DNA of 64,000 nt from Trifolium pratense (lineage: Eukaryota > Streptophyta > Magnoliopsida > Fabales > Fabaceae), in the NCBI RefSeq assembly GCF_020283565.1, contig NC_060065.1, forward strand, positions 55,341,489 through 55,405,488, read 5' to 3'. The position numbers and the translations under genes are program-made. Shown one piece after another: positions 49,848-62,607 of this stretch (positions are counted from its first letter, which is position 1; every line of letters starts with the position of its first letter). The notes beneath the pieces are model-generated. The model did not search any database and had not been told where the DNA came from. It was given only the letters and a program-made list of their open reading frames with translations.

Positions 49848-52800
49848 TCATTGTACAGCCAATGAGCTGTCTTGCTTCATCTTTATGAGACCGCTTTCGA
49901 TGTTGCGCAACACTGGCCTATAACTGCAATATCATGGATTTGCATTAACAAAGGAGCATCCGAAACAAGAAACTTAATGCCAGAATGAATCAATGATGTG
50001 CTTAATACAGTGAAAAAATAGAGAGTGGACTTACAAGCGAGCAAGACCATCATATGCTTGTTTGACTTGTTCAAGTTGTGCAGAGAGCTGCATGACTTCT
50101 GCTGATAGTGCCTCTGCTCTGCCCAGTTCCTTCACAAGTTGGCCCTGTCAAGCAATCAAACAGGTGTAGAAATAAGGAACGAAACAGATGATAAGATATC
50201 AAAGTTTTGAGAACAGAGGGACCTCAATGAAACAAAATTCCCTGAAGTTTCTCATAAGACAAATAAAAAAATTACAGTTTGACAGTTATATTTAGAATAA
50301 ACTTTTGACCCAAGAAGACAAGAAGGGGACAACAAGTTATGAGTATGGTAAGTATAATAACCTTCAGAGATGCCACCTCTCCTGTAGATGTCGAGGAACC
50401 AACCTCATGTACCCCATTCTTAGAGGAGTCTGGTAAGCCATTAGCCTGTTCCACTCGCAATTTTTCTAGGAGCCCACGCAGCTCTTCGTTTTGCTTAAGA
50501 CACTCCATCACCTGCAGAATCACCAGTCAACACAGCAATAGTAAGAAACAAAATTCTTCACATTTGGCATAATGCATACACCCTAAAGAAATATTTCAAG
50601 ACAGCATAAATAGATAAAAATTGTCAACACTAAAATATATCTAACGATCATATCAGTCTTAGCCAAAATAGAATGCAGGAAAAAATATACATGCAAGAGA
50701 AAATCACCTCTCAGTATAAGACTCTACATAAAATTGCTTCACCAGCAAGCCATAATAACATAATATATGACCGGCACTAATAAAACCAAAAAGTGGGTGT
50801 CATATCCACCAGTGTATTACTAATTTGTCAAGTGAGGCAAGATTTTGCAAAACACACAAGGATATTCGTCTGTGGCAAAACACATTATTTAGAACAACAT
50901 TAATGAACCTAGATTTCATTTATTTAAGAGCCTTTGAACAAAAATTCTCAAATAAATCAACAACATCACTAAATTCTTAGTTGGAATTTGTTCACTGATG
51001 TTCATTAGTCAAAAGATGTAGAGACTCTTCAGCCTTGACCCCGAAAGAAAAATGATCGGAACCAGTATTTTTCTATTAAATAAATAGGCAAGAATTTCCC
51101 TATTAAGAAAACAAGTCAAATAAAATATTAAACCATGGTTGCATAGATGAGACCTGATATCACATTGAGTCAGACTCCTGATATTAATTGTTACCTGGTT
51201 TTCCCATCTCGTTGCTGCTCCAGTTGCCTCTTGATATGAATTTGAGAGATTAGAATTTTCCTCAAAAAGCCTCTCTATTTCTGTAGATTGCGAATCAATC
51301 TTCCAACAAGATGACAAACCAACCACTCTATCAGATGGAATATACACAGAAAAGTACAAAGTTAAATTCAGATATGAAGAATTTACCTCCATTAGAAGTT
51401 TCTGCCTACTGTTTTCCAACCTCTCTACGGCTAACGCCATATCATGCAACTGCTTATCAAGTTTCTGTTTGTCTTCCTGAAATTCGGCAAAAGGTTGACC
51501 ATTAAACAAAAACGTATTAGACTGGAAATGGAGTTGGGGGTAACAATAGGTCATTCATCATCAGCTGCCAAAACACCCGTGATAGATAACAAGACTATGG
51601 TTATGCTTGAAGTGGTAGTACTTAAAGAGAGTGAAATATGAACAAAAATAATTCACACTTGCTTGATATATAAAAAAACATGGAACGGTTGTAAAAGAAT
51701 GTGCAACTCGTGTGTAATCTAGTCCAAAAAAGTTTGGTGACTACCACTACATCCTTAAAGAAGATTGAAAGAGATCTCCCCCTCAACCATACAACCAGTA
51801 GAATTCATTCTTCTAAGCTAACTTCAATTTGACTCTCCTAAGTGTTATTTTCCACCTACTTAAAATCTTAAACAAGTTATAACCTATAACTAGATCACAG
51901 TAAACCCAAATACCATAACTAAAAAGCATCTTGATTATTGCACGGTATTTTTAAAATTTTCAAAATAAACATAAAAAATATTTAAGAGGTAAATCTAAAA
52001 TTATAAAGGATATTTGTATAAACTGTAAAAATGAAACTTTTTAAATTGCTAAGAAACTATGAAAATAAATAAATTGAATCAAGACATACTATAATTTATG
52101 TTTATTGAATTAATATGGTCTGTCAAAATTTAATTACGAACTACAAATGTATGGTTATTGAAAATTGATATTGACCACCAAAAAGTTACGTGATTGATCA
52201 TTTAAGTAATTAGTACTTAAGAGGATAGCAAAATATAAAAATAATAAAAGGTGAGATGTTTGATGTACAATAAGCCACATGGCACATTGAAAAGGAAAGT
52301 AGATTAAGAAAAATCTTCACATTCAAGAGTAATGTAAAATCTTCACTCAGAGGGGTTGATTTGCTAATACCTCACCAGTGATTTAAATCAAACAGTAATG
52401 TAAATTTCTTGGCATAATTGATCAGCTAACAGATGCCAAATATTGAAAATTCACTAAATCAAAGAAGGTTTCCTCACCAAAGTGAATGCCTTGTGAGTTG
52501 CTTTATCTGAGACTTCTGCATGAGCAAAATCCAGGGTCAATTCCATTTTATAGTGCACCAATACAACAAGAAGGAAAATTGAGTCAAATGCAATGTGAAA
52601 TAGAACCAAATACTAATTTCATAGACATCCTTGCTAAAGAATAGGGACCCTACTATCGTAAAGATTCCATGGCACAAATCTATAGGTAGATGCGAAACTA
52701 CATTACTTGAAGTCAGAGAGCAGTTACCAGAGACCACTCCTAGTATTTCTTGAGGAGCACATGGTGGTAGTAATAAACATTTACTAGTTTAAAAAGAAGA

Positions 52801-54610
52801 ATGCTTCCACCAATAAAGAACTTGATTTTATGGCCATATCATTTAAGATCGAAGGATGACATAAAGCATCCAAGAAAAACCACTACTTACTTAACTGAAT
52901 GCTAGCATGCCTTGTTTCAATAAGCCATTAGAAATTTAATATAGAGTATCCGTAAGTTTTATGAGCAGAACCTGCAGCCTCTCTTGACATGGAGTTTAGT
53001 TTTTCTTCCAACTCTTGCTTTTCAGACATCAGTGATGCAATGCGGCTTTGCTCGTTTGCTAATTGTTGTTGCCCCTGGTGCCTCATCAGTGACTCGCGCT
53101 GTAGATTTAAATCACCATTAGACAAAAAACAGAAAAGAATAAATAAAATGGGCAAAGTGTCAGTAACACAGTCATAACTCACCTGTAGTTCCAACTTTAA
53201 ACCAGCTAACTCCTTTTCTAATATTTGAAGATGGTGGTCTGGTGGACCACCAAGAGATGGAATTGTACTAACTGTGTTAGTCATTGACTGTTGCTGAATT
53301 GAGTTCAATTCTGCTCTCAATGCTGCTGCATCCTCCTCCGCCTAGAGCAAGATAACCAACAAGATTTTAAGAATAAAACATGGTCTTTAATCTTATAGTT
53401 TTTTAGTAAAATAATAAACTAAAAGTTCCCATACGCGATACTGCTCCTCTTCTGCTTCCTTAAGACATTTCTTCAGGGTACGAAGCTGCGCTAAAAGGTC
53501 CTCCTGCACCAATACGTAAGTTAAAGTATGTATTGCCAAAGTTTAAAAAATTGAGACAGGGATAAAATTTAGCGTATAATTACTCGTGCAACAACTGCAG
53601 CATCTTTCTCCATTGCAACATCCCTGAGAGCTTTTCTGAGAGATGGCACCGTATTTTGCTCCTACGCAAATCAAATTGTCCTTTATAACTAAGTGTTTAA
53701 ACTTTAAACCATTACAATCTCCATAATTACTAACTACATTGTATCAAATTTGTAACTTAAAACTAGAAAAACAAAATTCACTTTCAACACTTTTTGTTTA
53801 CCAGTTCACTCAATTTCTTGTGCATTGCACCATTATCGATTTCCATCGTTTGAAGCTGCGACAATAGACAAACTAAAAATCAGCCTAAGCATTTGTTTTT
53901 GTAAACCTATAAATACAACTGAATAAATAACAATCTGAATCTTCACCTTTAAACTTGTTTTCTTATTTTCTTCATCCAACTCATTGTTCTTCTTTTGAAG
54001 TTCTTTTATTTGAGATAATAGAGAACTAACATCTGTCTGTATTAACAATATACACATAATCGAGTTCAAATTTCCAAAAAACCGCGTCTCTCGAATCAAA
54101 ACCATTCAACACAGACTTCAATCAACAATAAAAAAAATGAGAATAGTTGTTACCTCAGAGAGTCTATTTCCGCTATCAGATTTGTTCATCCCAGCCATCT
54201 CTGGAAAAAAAAAAAAAAAAAAAAAAGATTTTTATTGAAGAAACAGAAAAATTGAATTAGGGTTTTTCTATTCGGCGATAAGATAATACTGACCGGGGAT
54301 GGTCGGAACCTGGCTGAGATCTGGTCCAGAAGAGGCTTTAACCAATCTTTCCGCAGCTCTCTTTTGACGAATTTCTTCAAGCTATGAATGAATTTGATCA
54401 TGCAATTGAATTGAAATCAAATGGTTAGGGAAAGAGATGAATAAAATGTAGATAAATTGAGGGAAAAAAAATTGAAGATGAAGTGATTGATATGAATTGG
54501 TTTGTGCAATAAAAATTGGTTTGTGGCAATGGTAATGCATGAACGTGGCGCGTGATGAAGAAGGAGAATTGTACCGTTCGTCGACCTAGAGATGCATGAC
54601 GAGCTTCCAT
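49848..54610 (-). CDS. Long coiled-coil protein, plant-specific (golgin-like)
   Basis: Exons on the minus strand: 54610-54575, 54381-54294, 54200-54154, 54036-53947, 53855-53802, 53661-53584, 53503-53435, 53341-53183, 53098-52972, 52515-52478, 51476-51387, 51299-51195, 50511-50362, 50144-50035, 49923-49848; 438 residues, all phases matching. It begins [20 protein letters not shown], then a short Pro/Ser linker. After that heptad-rich helices occupy most of the chain ([50 protein letters not shown]). It ends with [20 protein letters not shown]. No catalytic domain or membrane segment. Such proteins often tether vesicles or scaffold the cytoskeleton, but I cannot assign a function. An in-frame ATG at 54679 would add 23 residues. 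Confidence 0.88.
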
Positions 54611-55100
54611 TTTTATCGACGGGACGGTGATGTTCGTCTGCAAATTTGCTTCGACCGCCCGCCCCTTTGGGTTTTTCACCTTTCTAAAGGCACCTTAATT
54701 TACCTCATATTTTTAGTTTGATTTTAGTTTGATAAATTTTATTTTATTTTTTAATCAACTTTATGGACTCATTACACTAGACATAAATTTTTAAGATGGT
54801 TTCTTTTGAGTTAGGATACTCTTCATTTCTAATTCTTTCCATTTTCTCCATTATTATATAGTTTTGGGAATATAAATGTAAAAATGTGACATCAAGTGGG
54901 TCCAAATGTTATTTATACACCCCAAAATATTTAAAAACTTTGGTAATAGAAGAAATGGAAAACATAAGAAATGGAGAGGATCTCAACTCGTTTCTTTGTG
55001 TTTCTCTAGTTGATAACAATTTTTAAGATATAGCTTATAGTTTGTTTTTTTTTGAACAATTATAGTTTATTTTATTAGTTTATTATTTTTCAAATAGCTT
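54611..55100. other. Promoter region of the coiled-coil gene and flank
   Basis: 54611-54680 is GC-richer and likely leader. Beyond that, AT-rich DNA, with MITE-like 'TAGCTTATAGTTTGTT' words from about 55027. Confidence 0.45.
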
Positions 55101-55704
55101 ATGAGTTTATAGGTTTTTTTTTTTTTGACAATAATAAAATGATATTCATTCATTCAAATTGATAGATTACATCAAATACAACCACGAAATCAACATCGCT
55201 AAAAACATAAAGGATGAATCTGCGAACAAAACTCACAGCATCCGAGTTAATAGCATACAACGGCAAAATGCCTACAACAAATAATATGATAAAGTTAAAG
55301 TCACCGAAGTATCCATGCCTCCGGATGCGTTGAAACCCAAATCATTGGTTGAATCTGTAATTGACTGAAGCCGATCTTTTCAATAGAAATCAAATGAACA
55401 CCGCAACAATACGGGACAACAAAAACGTCGCACAAGACGACGAACAACACAACGCCGCACTCAGACGGTGAAATCACAAAAAAGAAAACACAAAAGAAAA
55501 ACTTGATCAATGTGAAGATCACTTATTTAAATAAAAAGAAAAGGAAAAACAATCATGAGGGATGATTTTGGGTCAAAAATTGACCCTAAAACCACCCCTC
55601 CTTGGTAGATCAAGAAAAAAAAAACTAGGTTAAGGTGGAGGTGGCAGCTATTATTGACCAGAAGCTATAAGCTATCAAACAGAGCCTTCATGAGTTTATA
55701 GGTT
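55101..55704 (-). mobile_element. Retroposed insert with 15-bp target duplication
   Basis: ATGAGTTTATAGGTT occurs at 55101-55115 and again at 55690-55704. The insert starts with a T-run (55114-55126) followed by GACAATAATAAAATGATATTCATTC; read on the minus strand it ends in a poly-A tail, the hallmark of target-primed retrotransposition. No recognisable protein is left. The right 30 bases (AGAAGCTATAAGCTATCAAAC) look like MITE sequence, so the right boundary may involve a second element. Confidence 0.6.
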
Positions 55705-55772
55705 ATAGCTTATCATTTTTTATTCCTATCATCTTACTTGAAAAAAATTAAATGCGGGGTATTAATTAAACA

Positions 55773-56520
55773 TAGGCTTAAATATGAAAATGGTCACTGC
55801 AATTATGCCTTGTTTTGATTTTAGCCCTGCAAAAAAAAAAAAGTTTGATTTTAATTCTGCAAATTCTCAAAACTTTTAAAAAGGTCCCTAAATTGAATTT
55901 TTTGTTGACATGTCAAATTTATGATGATTTGGCAGATGCTGACTAGACTTTTATGGTGACGTGGATATTTTAATTAACATTGAAATTAATTTTTTATTTT
56001 TCATAAAAACAAAATTAGTTAAATATTAGAATTTAAATTGTTAATAAAATTGAAAGGGAAAAATTAAAAGGGTTTGTTTTCTTCATCTTCTTCAAGTTCC
56101 TACTACATAACACCGCAACAAATTTCACAATTCAAATTCCAAAAAACATTTTCCTCCTACAAAATCACTTCGATCCAAAACACACAAAAAAAAATAAAAC
56201 TCTGAAAATACTAAATCAAACTTCTTCAGTTCCATAGGTAGAAAATGATATTCAGGTACCACGAGGAGGACAATTATGGAGGCACCGAGGGAGAGGATAA
56301 ATGAAGAAGAAATATAGCGAAAATGGATAACATTGTATGGGTTTTCCATTCCTCCATTCATTTAACTTCTATTTCTTTTATTAATTTTGTTTTTACGAGA
56401 AATAAAAAATTAATTTTAATGTGAAAAGTTAAATGAAAATGTTAATTAAAATATTCACGTTAACAAAAAAGTCTACTCAGCATCTCCCTGTTGAGGCAAA
56501 ATCTTAATTTGATGTTTTAA
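55773..56520. mobile_element. Foldback element with about 115-bp inverted arms
   Basis: Arms at about 55930-56045 and 56380-56500 are inverted copies: left GCAGATGCTGACTAGACTTTT, right the complement of AGATGCTGAGTAGACTTTT, continuing through ATTTTAATTAACATT and AAAACAAAATTA. Outer sequence AGGCTTAAATATG with TGGTCACTGCAA at the left is typical of a widespread legume MITE family. The 330-base centre (56046-56375) is unrelated to the arms and contains a short minus-strand ORF (56361-56125). Confidence 0.65.
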
Positions 56521-58758
56521 AGATAACAAACACCTTAATTAAATTTGAACCCGAAGAATTTGGACATAAAATTTGGTTGCGATAATCCACCAATATTACT
56601 GATACAAAATAGAGTGAAAAAATTTTTATATAATACTGATACTACACCATAATATCATACATCTCATTCAATCCATTTCATCCAATGGATAAAAGATATG
56701 GTGCATTGGTGAGAAACCTAGTAAGTTCTCCCACCCTAGAATCCGCCTTTGACAATAGGCATTGTTTTAATTAGACAAGGATAAAATATTTTGAAAAGTC
56801 TATTGAGTTAAATTATGTTAAACTCAAGCCACATAAAGCCTTTTAGGTATTCTTTTATCATAGTACAAATTTATAAACTACGTATAAATTAAAAATTGAA
56901 CATAGACATAGACAATAAGCTATACTGTGGATCCATTTCCCAATATAATTCACACCGCAGTCCATAAAAAAAATTAAAAAATCACACCACATGCACCCAC
57001 GAAATGAATTGCATAAACTAACCGTTGGAAAATGAACTTAGTTGAGTTCATTTAATGTGTGGAGGGTGCACCATTGTGATTGAAAAAATAACGAGAAGAA
57101 CACATTGGTCTTGTAGGACCTGAAACTAAGGAGGGTAGATTGAAAAAAGTGGGAAAAAACCCCACATTGCTAAGAACACTCTCTTTAGTAGTATATATAT
57201 ATATATATCCCAAAGTGACTAATATTTTTTTAATCACAAAATTATAACTATTTTTTAGTTAATTAAGATGGTCGATCAAAGGAGCCACTTATTGCTAGAG
57301 ATTGAGAGGTTGTGATTGATCACACGTTCTGAGAAGGTAATGTGTGTGTGGATGTATTGGTCAAGATGAGTGCCCTATCTACCTCACCCCTAGTGGCAAT
57401 CTCTACCCCTAATGAGCTTTCTCAGCCGCTCCTAGCTGACGCGTGGGGCGTGGGTTTTATCCGAGAATAGTTTTACTGATGTTTTGTTTTTCTTTCTTTT
57501 GTTTTCTCTATTGTAACAAAAAAAACCATTTTTTTTTATAAGCAAAAAAAAAGCCACTTATTACTGACTCACATTTTGATTTCTTCCCGTTTGAAAGAAA
57601 AACGGATTCTTATCCTTCAATTAATCCATTAATCCATTAATCCACACATAATTTCATTGTCCCATATACGTTATTATTTGGTTGTCCTATGTTAATCCTC
57701 ACAATGAATATGTCCCTTATGTTATTTTTGGAGCCTTTCAATTCAATTTTCTAAATACTTACTTCATTCTTTCTCTTGTGAAAAGGAATATATAATTCAT
57801 CATTTCAAAAGCAAATGCAATTCATATAGCACAAAAACAATTCATATATACTCCAAATATTGCTCTCGTCTTTCATTCTTTGTCAAAAGACAATTCTTTC
57901 TGTTTCATTGGTTGTGTTCATTGGTTGTGTGAATTGCTATTGTTGTAGCAGTACCGATATTGTTGTATCAATTTTCGAGTGGTTTTGTAGAACCATTCAA
58001 GAAGTTGTTCCTTTTCCGATCATTACAGTGCAGTAATTGATCGGTTCTGTGTTGAACAGAGCTGTTTTATCCTGAGGACGATACGGTTTAATTGTCTGTT
58101 TTGCACAATTTGAACAGTACCGTGAAGCGTCTTAAAAAGAGCAACCTAGTACGTGACTCCCCCAATAAAATCTTCGATTTTATTTTTTAGAAAATTATTT
58201 TTCAACATCAAAAACAACACTAACACAATAAAATAATGTGAAAGAGTCATGACCTACTGATAAGTTGTTTGCATGTTTAGGGGGGTGCAAGCTGTACCAA
58301 GTCCAACAAATGGCAGGTGAGTTGTACTTGTTATATGTATCTATGTATTTCGTCTAGTCCAACTACTAAACCGAACTCTCAGCATAAAAATACTCTCTTC
58401 ATTAGGACCCACTTCTATCTTCATAAATACATCACTCTCATTTTTTTTTTCTTCCTTAATTTCCCTAAGAAAATTAATTATTCTCATTTCCATTTAAAGC
58501 TTTAGCTTCTACCTCTTGTTAGCGTGTGTTTTTTCTTTCTTTCTTCATAAAGGAATTGCTTTTAACAAACCCAACTTTTAGTACAAACTTTTACATACTT
58601 ACATATTGTATGCCCCATACACACCATGTTTCTCTAATCAAATTCATTCATTGTTTTGTTTATTATAATAGTAGGTTCTTTTGTTCTACCATACTTAAAA
58701 CGCTATAATTTCTCTCCTTTTTATTGTTTTAGTAGGAATAATTTCTTTTCCTTTTATC
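56521..58758. other. Intergenic, unresolved repeats; promoter and leader of next gene
   Basis: 57188-57208 is a (TA)n tract just after CCCCACATTGCTAAGAACAC. 57290-57500 is a GC-richer block (CTCAGCCGCTCCTAGCTGACGC) of unknown origin. 57890-58150 is a less AT-rich block (GTAGAACCATTCAAGAAG, CAGTGCAGTAATTGATCGG) with no open frame; it may be LTR-derived. 58300-58758 is CT/T-rich and is the likely leader of the following gene. Confidence 0.45.
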
Positions 58759-60444
58759 ATGGCTGATGATAATTATAAAAATTCATCATCACTCCATTCC
58801 GACGATGATTTTATCTCCGAGTTAACACATCAAATGTCTCGTTTCATGCTTCAAGAAGACGATGATCACAACTCATTCCATTTCTCATCTAATCCGGAGG
58901 TACTATATAATTTAATTTTTTTGCTGTCTGATTCGAGAGTCGGTTCTGACATTGAGATCAGAGTAGTAATTAATGAGCTATGCTCTATTTTTTGTTTTTA
59001 TGCAGCCATGGGAGTTAACGAGTTCACCTGATTCAACTCTCTGGTCACCGGTGAGTTGTAACCAAGGTAGCTCAGAAGGGTCATCTCAAGAACCATCACC
59101 ACCAGCTACACCATGTTGGAAAACAACAACCTATGAAGAAAGAGCAATTTCCAAACACAATATTGATCATGGAGTACTTTATTCACACAAAGCATTGATT
59201 CAAGAACAAATTAAAGCCATTGAAGTAAAACAACATTACATTAATGACATCAAGAAACAACATCAACAACATGCTCTGTCTCCAAAGCAAAATGAAGAGA
59301 AACAAGAGATTGATAAGAAGAAAGGTAATGGAAGAAACAGGGTTCTTCCTCGTCTACCAAGACCAACTCCATTGCAGATCGGTGGTGGTGGTGGATGTAT
59401 GAGGGCGGTTTTTATTGGTGGTTCTGGTTCAAGAAATGGGACAGGTGTTTTCTTACCTCGTGGTGGAACCGTTGTTGCTCCATCAGAATTAACAAAAAAG
59501 AAGCAAGGTAATGAATTATCTCTTCATGTTTTGTTTTTGAGTAGTTGGTTGGTAATGGTTGGTTGATATGAATCAAATGGAATGTCTACTTTCCCACTCC
59601 TTACTCTGTTTCTAGCTCAACTTGCTTTTTCCTGTCTAGGATAGATTTCTTTTGTCTCAACTCAACACTAAAAAAATTTATCAAGCTGCGAAGTAAGTAA
59701 AGTTCCGATAAAAAATTACTATTAAATTTGAGTTCTCCTGAACAGTTGGATCAAAAAGAATTTATTAACCACTTGACCTCAATATCTTGGTTGGATTAAT
59801 TATGATTTTAGTAACACAAATATACCATTTCTTACATTTAGTTTTTTTATTTTTTTTTGTTTCTAGACCTTGTAAGTATATAATTTTGGTCATAAGTGTT
59901 TTGTTTTAGTTCATGCAAAACTTGTTTATATATTAGTAAAAAAAAATTGAACAATATATATTAGTAAAATTGATCTATATTATTCATTTTAGTCTTTATT
60001 TTAAGGGATTAAATTTAAATATTCTATATATTACGATGATCAATTCTAATATAAATAAATTTTGTTTATATTAAAAAAAATATAATAAGAACTAAATAAA
60101 ACTACAAGATAACATTTGTCTAAAAATAAGTAGTATGGAAATGGAATAAAATAAAATTACATAATTTCTTTTTTATTTTTCATTTGAATAGATTTAAGTA
60201 TTACTAATTTACTATGAATAAGTTTACATTATGCTTCATATATCTACTAATCAGCCATGTTTAGCCTAGCTAGCTAGCCTTTGAAATTTGAAACTGGTTT
60301 GCATGTGATCTATTAGTTAGTGGTGACCAAATATTCTTTATGGAGTTGAACTTGATTTTCCCCCCTCTAATCTACTACATGCTGCACACGTTTGAGTTCA
60401 TGATTTGATCCTTACCTGTTTTATTTTCCACACCAATTAACAGA

Positions 60445-60478
<34 letters not shown>

Positions 60479-61963
60479 TTAAATTAAGTAGTTAGAGAGT
60501 TTGGTGAGCAAAATTGAAGATTCTTTAATGTTGAGCAAATCCTTAATTATATTTTTATTTAGATAGTCTAGTGGCTAGAATTTTACTTTTCAAATGAATA
60601 AGTGAAGTGTCTGAAATTCAAACTCGACTTCTACATATAAAATACAATGTTTCTTTCAACTGAATTTAACTCATGGGAACGCTTAAATAATATACTTTAC
60701 TTTCTCCAAACAATTGTATGAAATTTGTTACACATCTTACACCAAAATTGATTTGTTTTATGCACGTTATATGGTTAGGAAAAGGTTGCTCCACTGTCCT
60801 TATACCAGCCAGAGTTGTGCAGGCTTTGCAACTACACTTTGACAAAACAGCTGCAATGTCTAGAGGACCCAAAGTTGTTGACTTCCCTCCACTGAGAGGT
60901 ACTATTCTTAATTTTTTATTACTATCAACCAACAACTTTGATTTATTGCTACTACTCCTCATGCCATGCCATGCCATGCCATGCCATTTACTTACTACTC
61001 CATATATCCATATGATTAATAGGTGTAAGTAGCTGCTTTAGATTGTTTAGTAATTTAAAAAGTTCTTTGAATATAATGAATTAAATTTCTCATCCTAAAA
61101 ATAGTTTATTTCCTATGATCAATTATTCATTTAATTGCTTATACTCAAGTCTTAATCAGATGTGAGTTTTAAAAAAAGAGTCTTAATCAGATGTTAGACT
61201 TATTCTATTATTATATATGTTGATTGTATTATGCCACATACACACATAATCTCATTCTTTATTTTCATAAAATTTTTTGGCATACATCATGCATATTAAT
61301 ACAAATATTAAGAATTTGGATTCCTCGGTGGGACCTCGATTAGTTCCATATTTGATCAAACGACATATTTCATAATAACAAAGTTTAATTTAAACTGTCA
61401 AATCTTGATCGAGCGATCAACAATATTTTAACAGTGTGAATAGGAAAATCACCATCTACACAGAAGCTGACCTAATATTAATTCTAGTTAGTACTAATTA
61501 ATCTCTCTATACTAATTTTGGTTTTAGAAAATGTTCGTTTTTTTGTCAAATAATTTAATGGCTGAAAATTTCACCCATAAAATGAATAAGTGGAGTGTCC
61601 GGAGTTCGAACTCAGATCCTACATCTATGGTACAATGTCTATATCAACTTAATTAAGCTCATGGAGATAAACTAGTGTCATTTTTTCCAACAGTCCAAAT
61701 AGTCTATATCAACTAGCAATATTTTATTTTATTATTACTACTATATAGTACTATTTGTGAATATTCATCAATTTGCACTATGTTCTGGACTAGACTAAAT
61801 CAACAGTTAAGATCACACTAAAATATTGGTATTACAACAACTTGCAGATCTTGTTTTGAGCAATAGGGAAAGCATGTATTCAGTTGATGAGAATCAACAG
61901 TCAACAAAATCGCCAAATGATGTTCAGAATGATATGATTCTGCCAAATGAATGGACATATTGA
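58759..61963 (+). CDS. Plant-specific protein of unknown function ending in EWTY
   Basis: Exons 58759-58899, 59006-59507, 60779-60898 and 61848-61963 give 292 residues with matching phases. Exon 1: MADDNY..., acidic with ELTHQMSRFMLQEDD. Exon 2: SSPDSTLWSP, a coiled stretch (LIQEQIKAIEVKQHYINDIK), basic RNRVLPRLPRPTPLQ, then Gly-rich and GVFLPRG. Exon 3: the most characteristic part, STVLIPARVVQALQLHFD. Exon 4 ends LPNEWTY. This order of motifs belongs to a plant family I remember as uncharacterised. No membrane segment; the composition suggests a nuclear or cytosolic protein. The exon-3 acceptor has two AGs six bases apart (60778 and 60784), both in frame. Two SINE-like copies lie in introns 2 and 3. 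Confidence 0.88.
60446..60478. repeat. (ATT)n microsatellite in intron 2
   Basis: About 11 tandem ATT triplets inside intron 2 of the EWTY gene. Confidence 0.95.
60553..60677 (-). mobile_element. tRNA-derived SINE-like copy in intron 2 of the EWTY gene
   Basis: The plus strand reads TAGTCTAGTGGCTAGAATTTTAC and further AATAAGTGAAGTGTCTGAAATTC, the complement of a degenerate box B region; the end ATGAATTTAACTCATG-like is the box A side. Same family as 11352 and 61543, more decayed. Confidence 0.55.
60961..60986. repeat. (ATGCC)5 microsatellite
   Basis: Five tandem ATGCC pentamers in intron 3 of the EWTY gene, 62 bases after the donor. Confidence 0.95.
61543..61672 (-). mobile_element. tRNA-derived SINE-like copy in intron 3 of the EWTY gene
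   Basis: On the minus strand GAGCTTAATTAAGTTG corresponds to the box A side and GAGTTCGAACTCCGGACAC contains a perfect box B. The distal end is GGCTGAAAATTTCACCC on the plus strand. About 130 bases. Confidence 0.6.
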
Positions 61964-62098
61964 ATTCAATTACTGCAGATCCACATGCATTTGCAACTTG
62001 TCCTTTAACACACTTACACACACACACACACACACATGTGAGTATGTGACATGATTAATAATCATAATCATCATTTCATTATTATAATAGTAATGATA

Positions 62099-62130
<32 letters not shown>

Positions 62131-62575
62131 AATAATAATAACTTTGTTTTGGTTAAACTTTTTACCAAACTGATGAAATAAACAAATAAGGAAAAAATGA
62201 CTAATAAACCATAAAAAGGAACTCCCTAGCTAACAGATTAGATCCATGAATATGCATAGGGAATCTTTTTTAAGTCACAATCAGTGTGACAAATATGTAT
62301 CTTGTTTTGTAATTTGCTTCTTCATTAAGTTGTGTTTTTTTTATGAATATATTTTATATATAAAAAAGTTTGCGTAGCACGTACTCATGTCTTGAGTTGT
62401 GACAAGGATGCACAGAAATAAAATAAGGTATGAAATCTAGTAGTTTCTTGTATTAATTGCTAAGCAAATTAAGTATACTAGTACTAAAGTATTGAATGAC
62501 TTTAGAGGATGTATTTTAAAATCCTTTGTAATGATTTAGCTTGAGCAATGAAATAATTGTTGTGTGTTATGATTG

Positions 62576-62607
<32 letters not shown>

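Noticed and set aside
57040..57240. CCCCACATTGCTAAGAACACT...TATATATA resembling an LTR promoter
   Set aside because: Neither TG...CA ends nor a second LTR, primer-binding site or polyprotein are present in the window.
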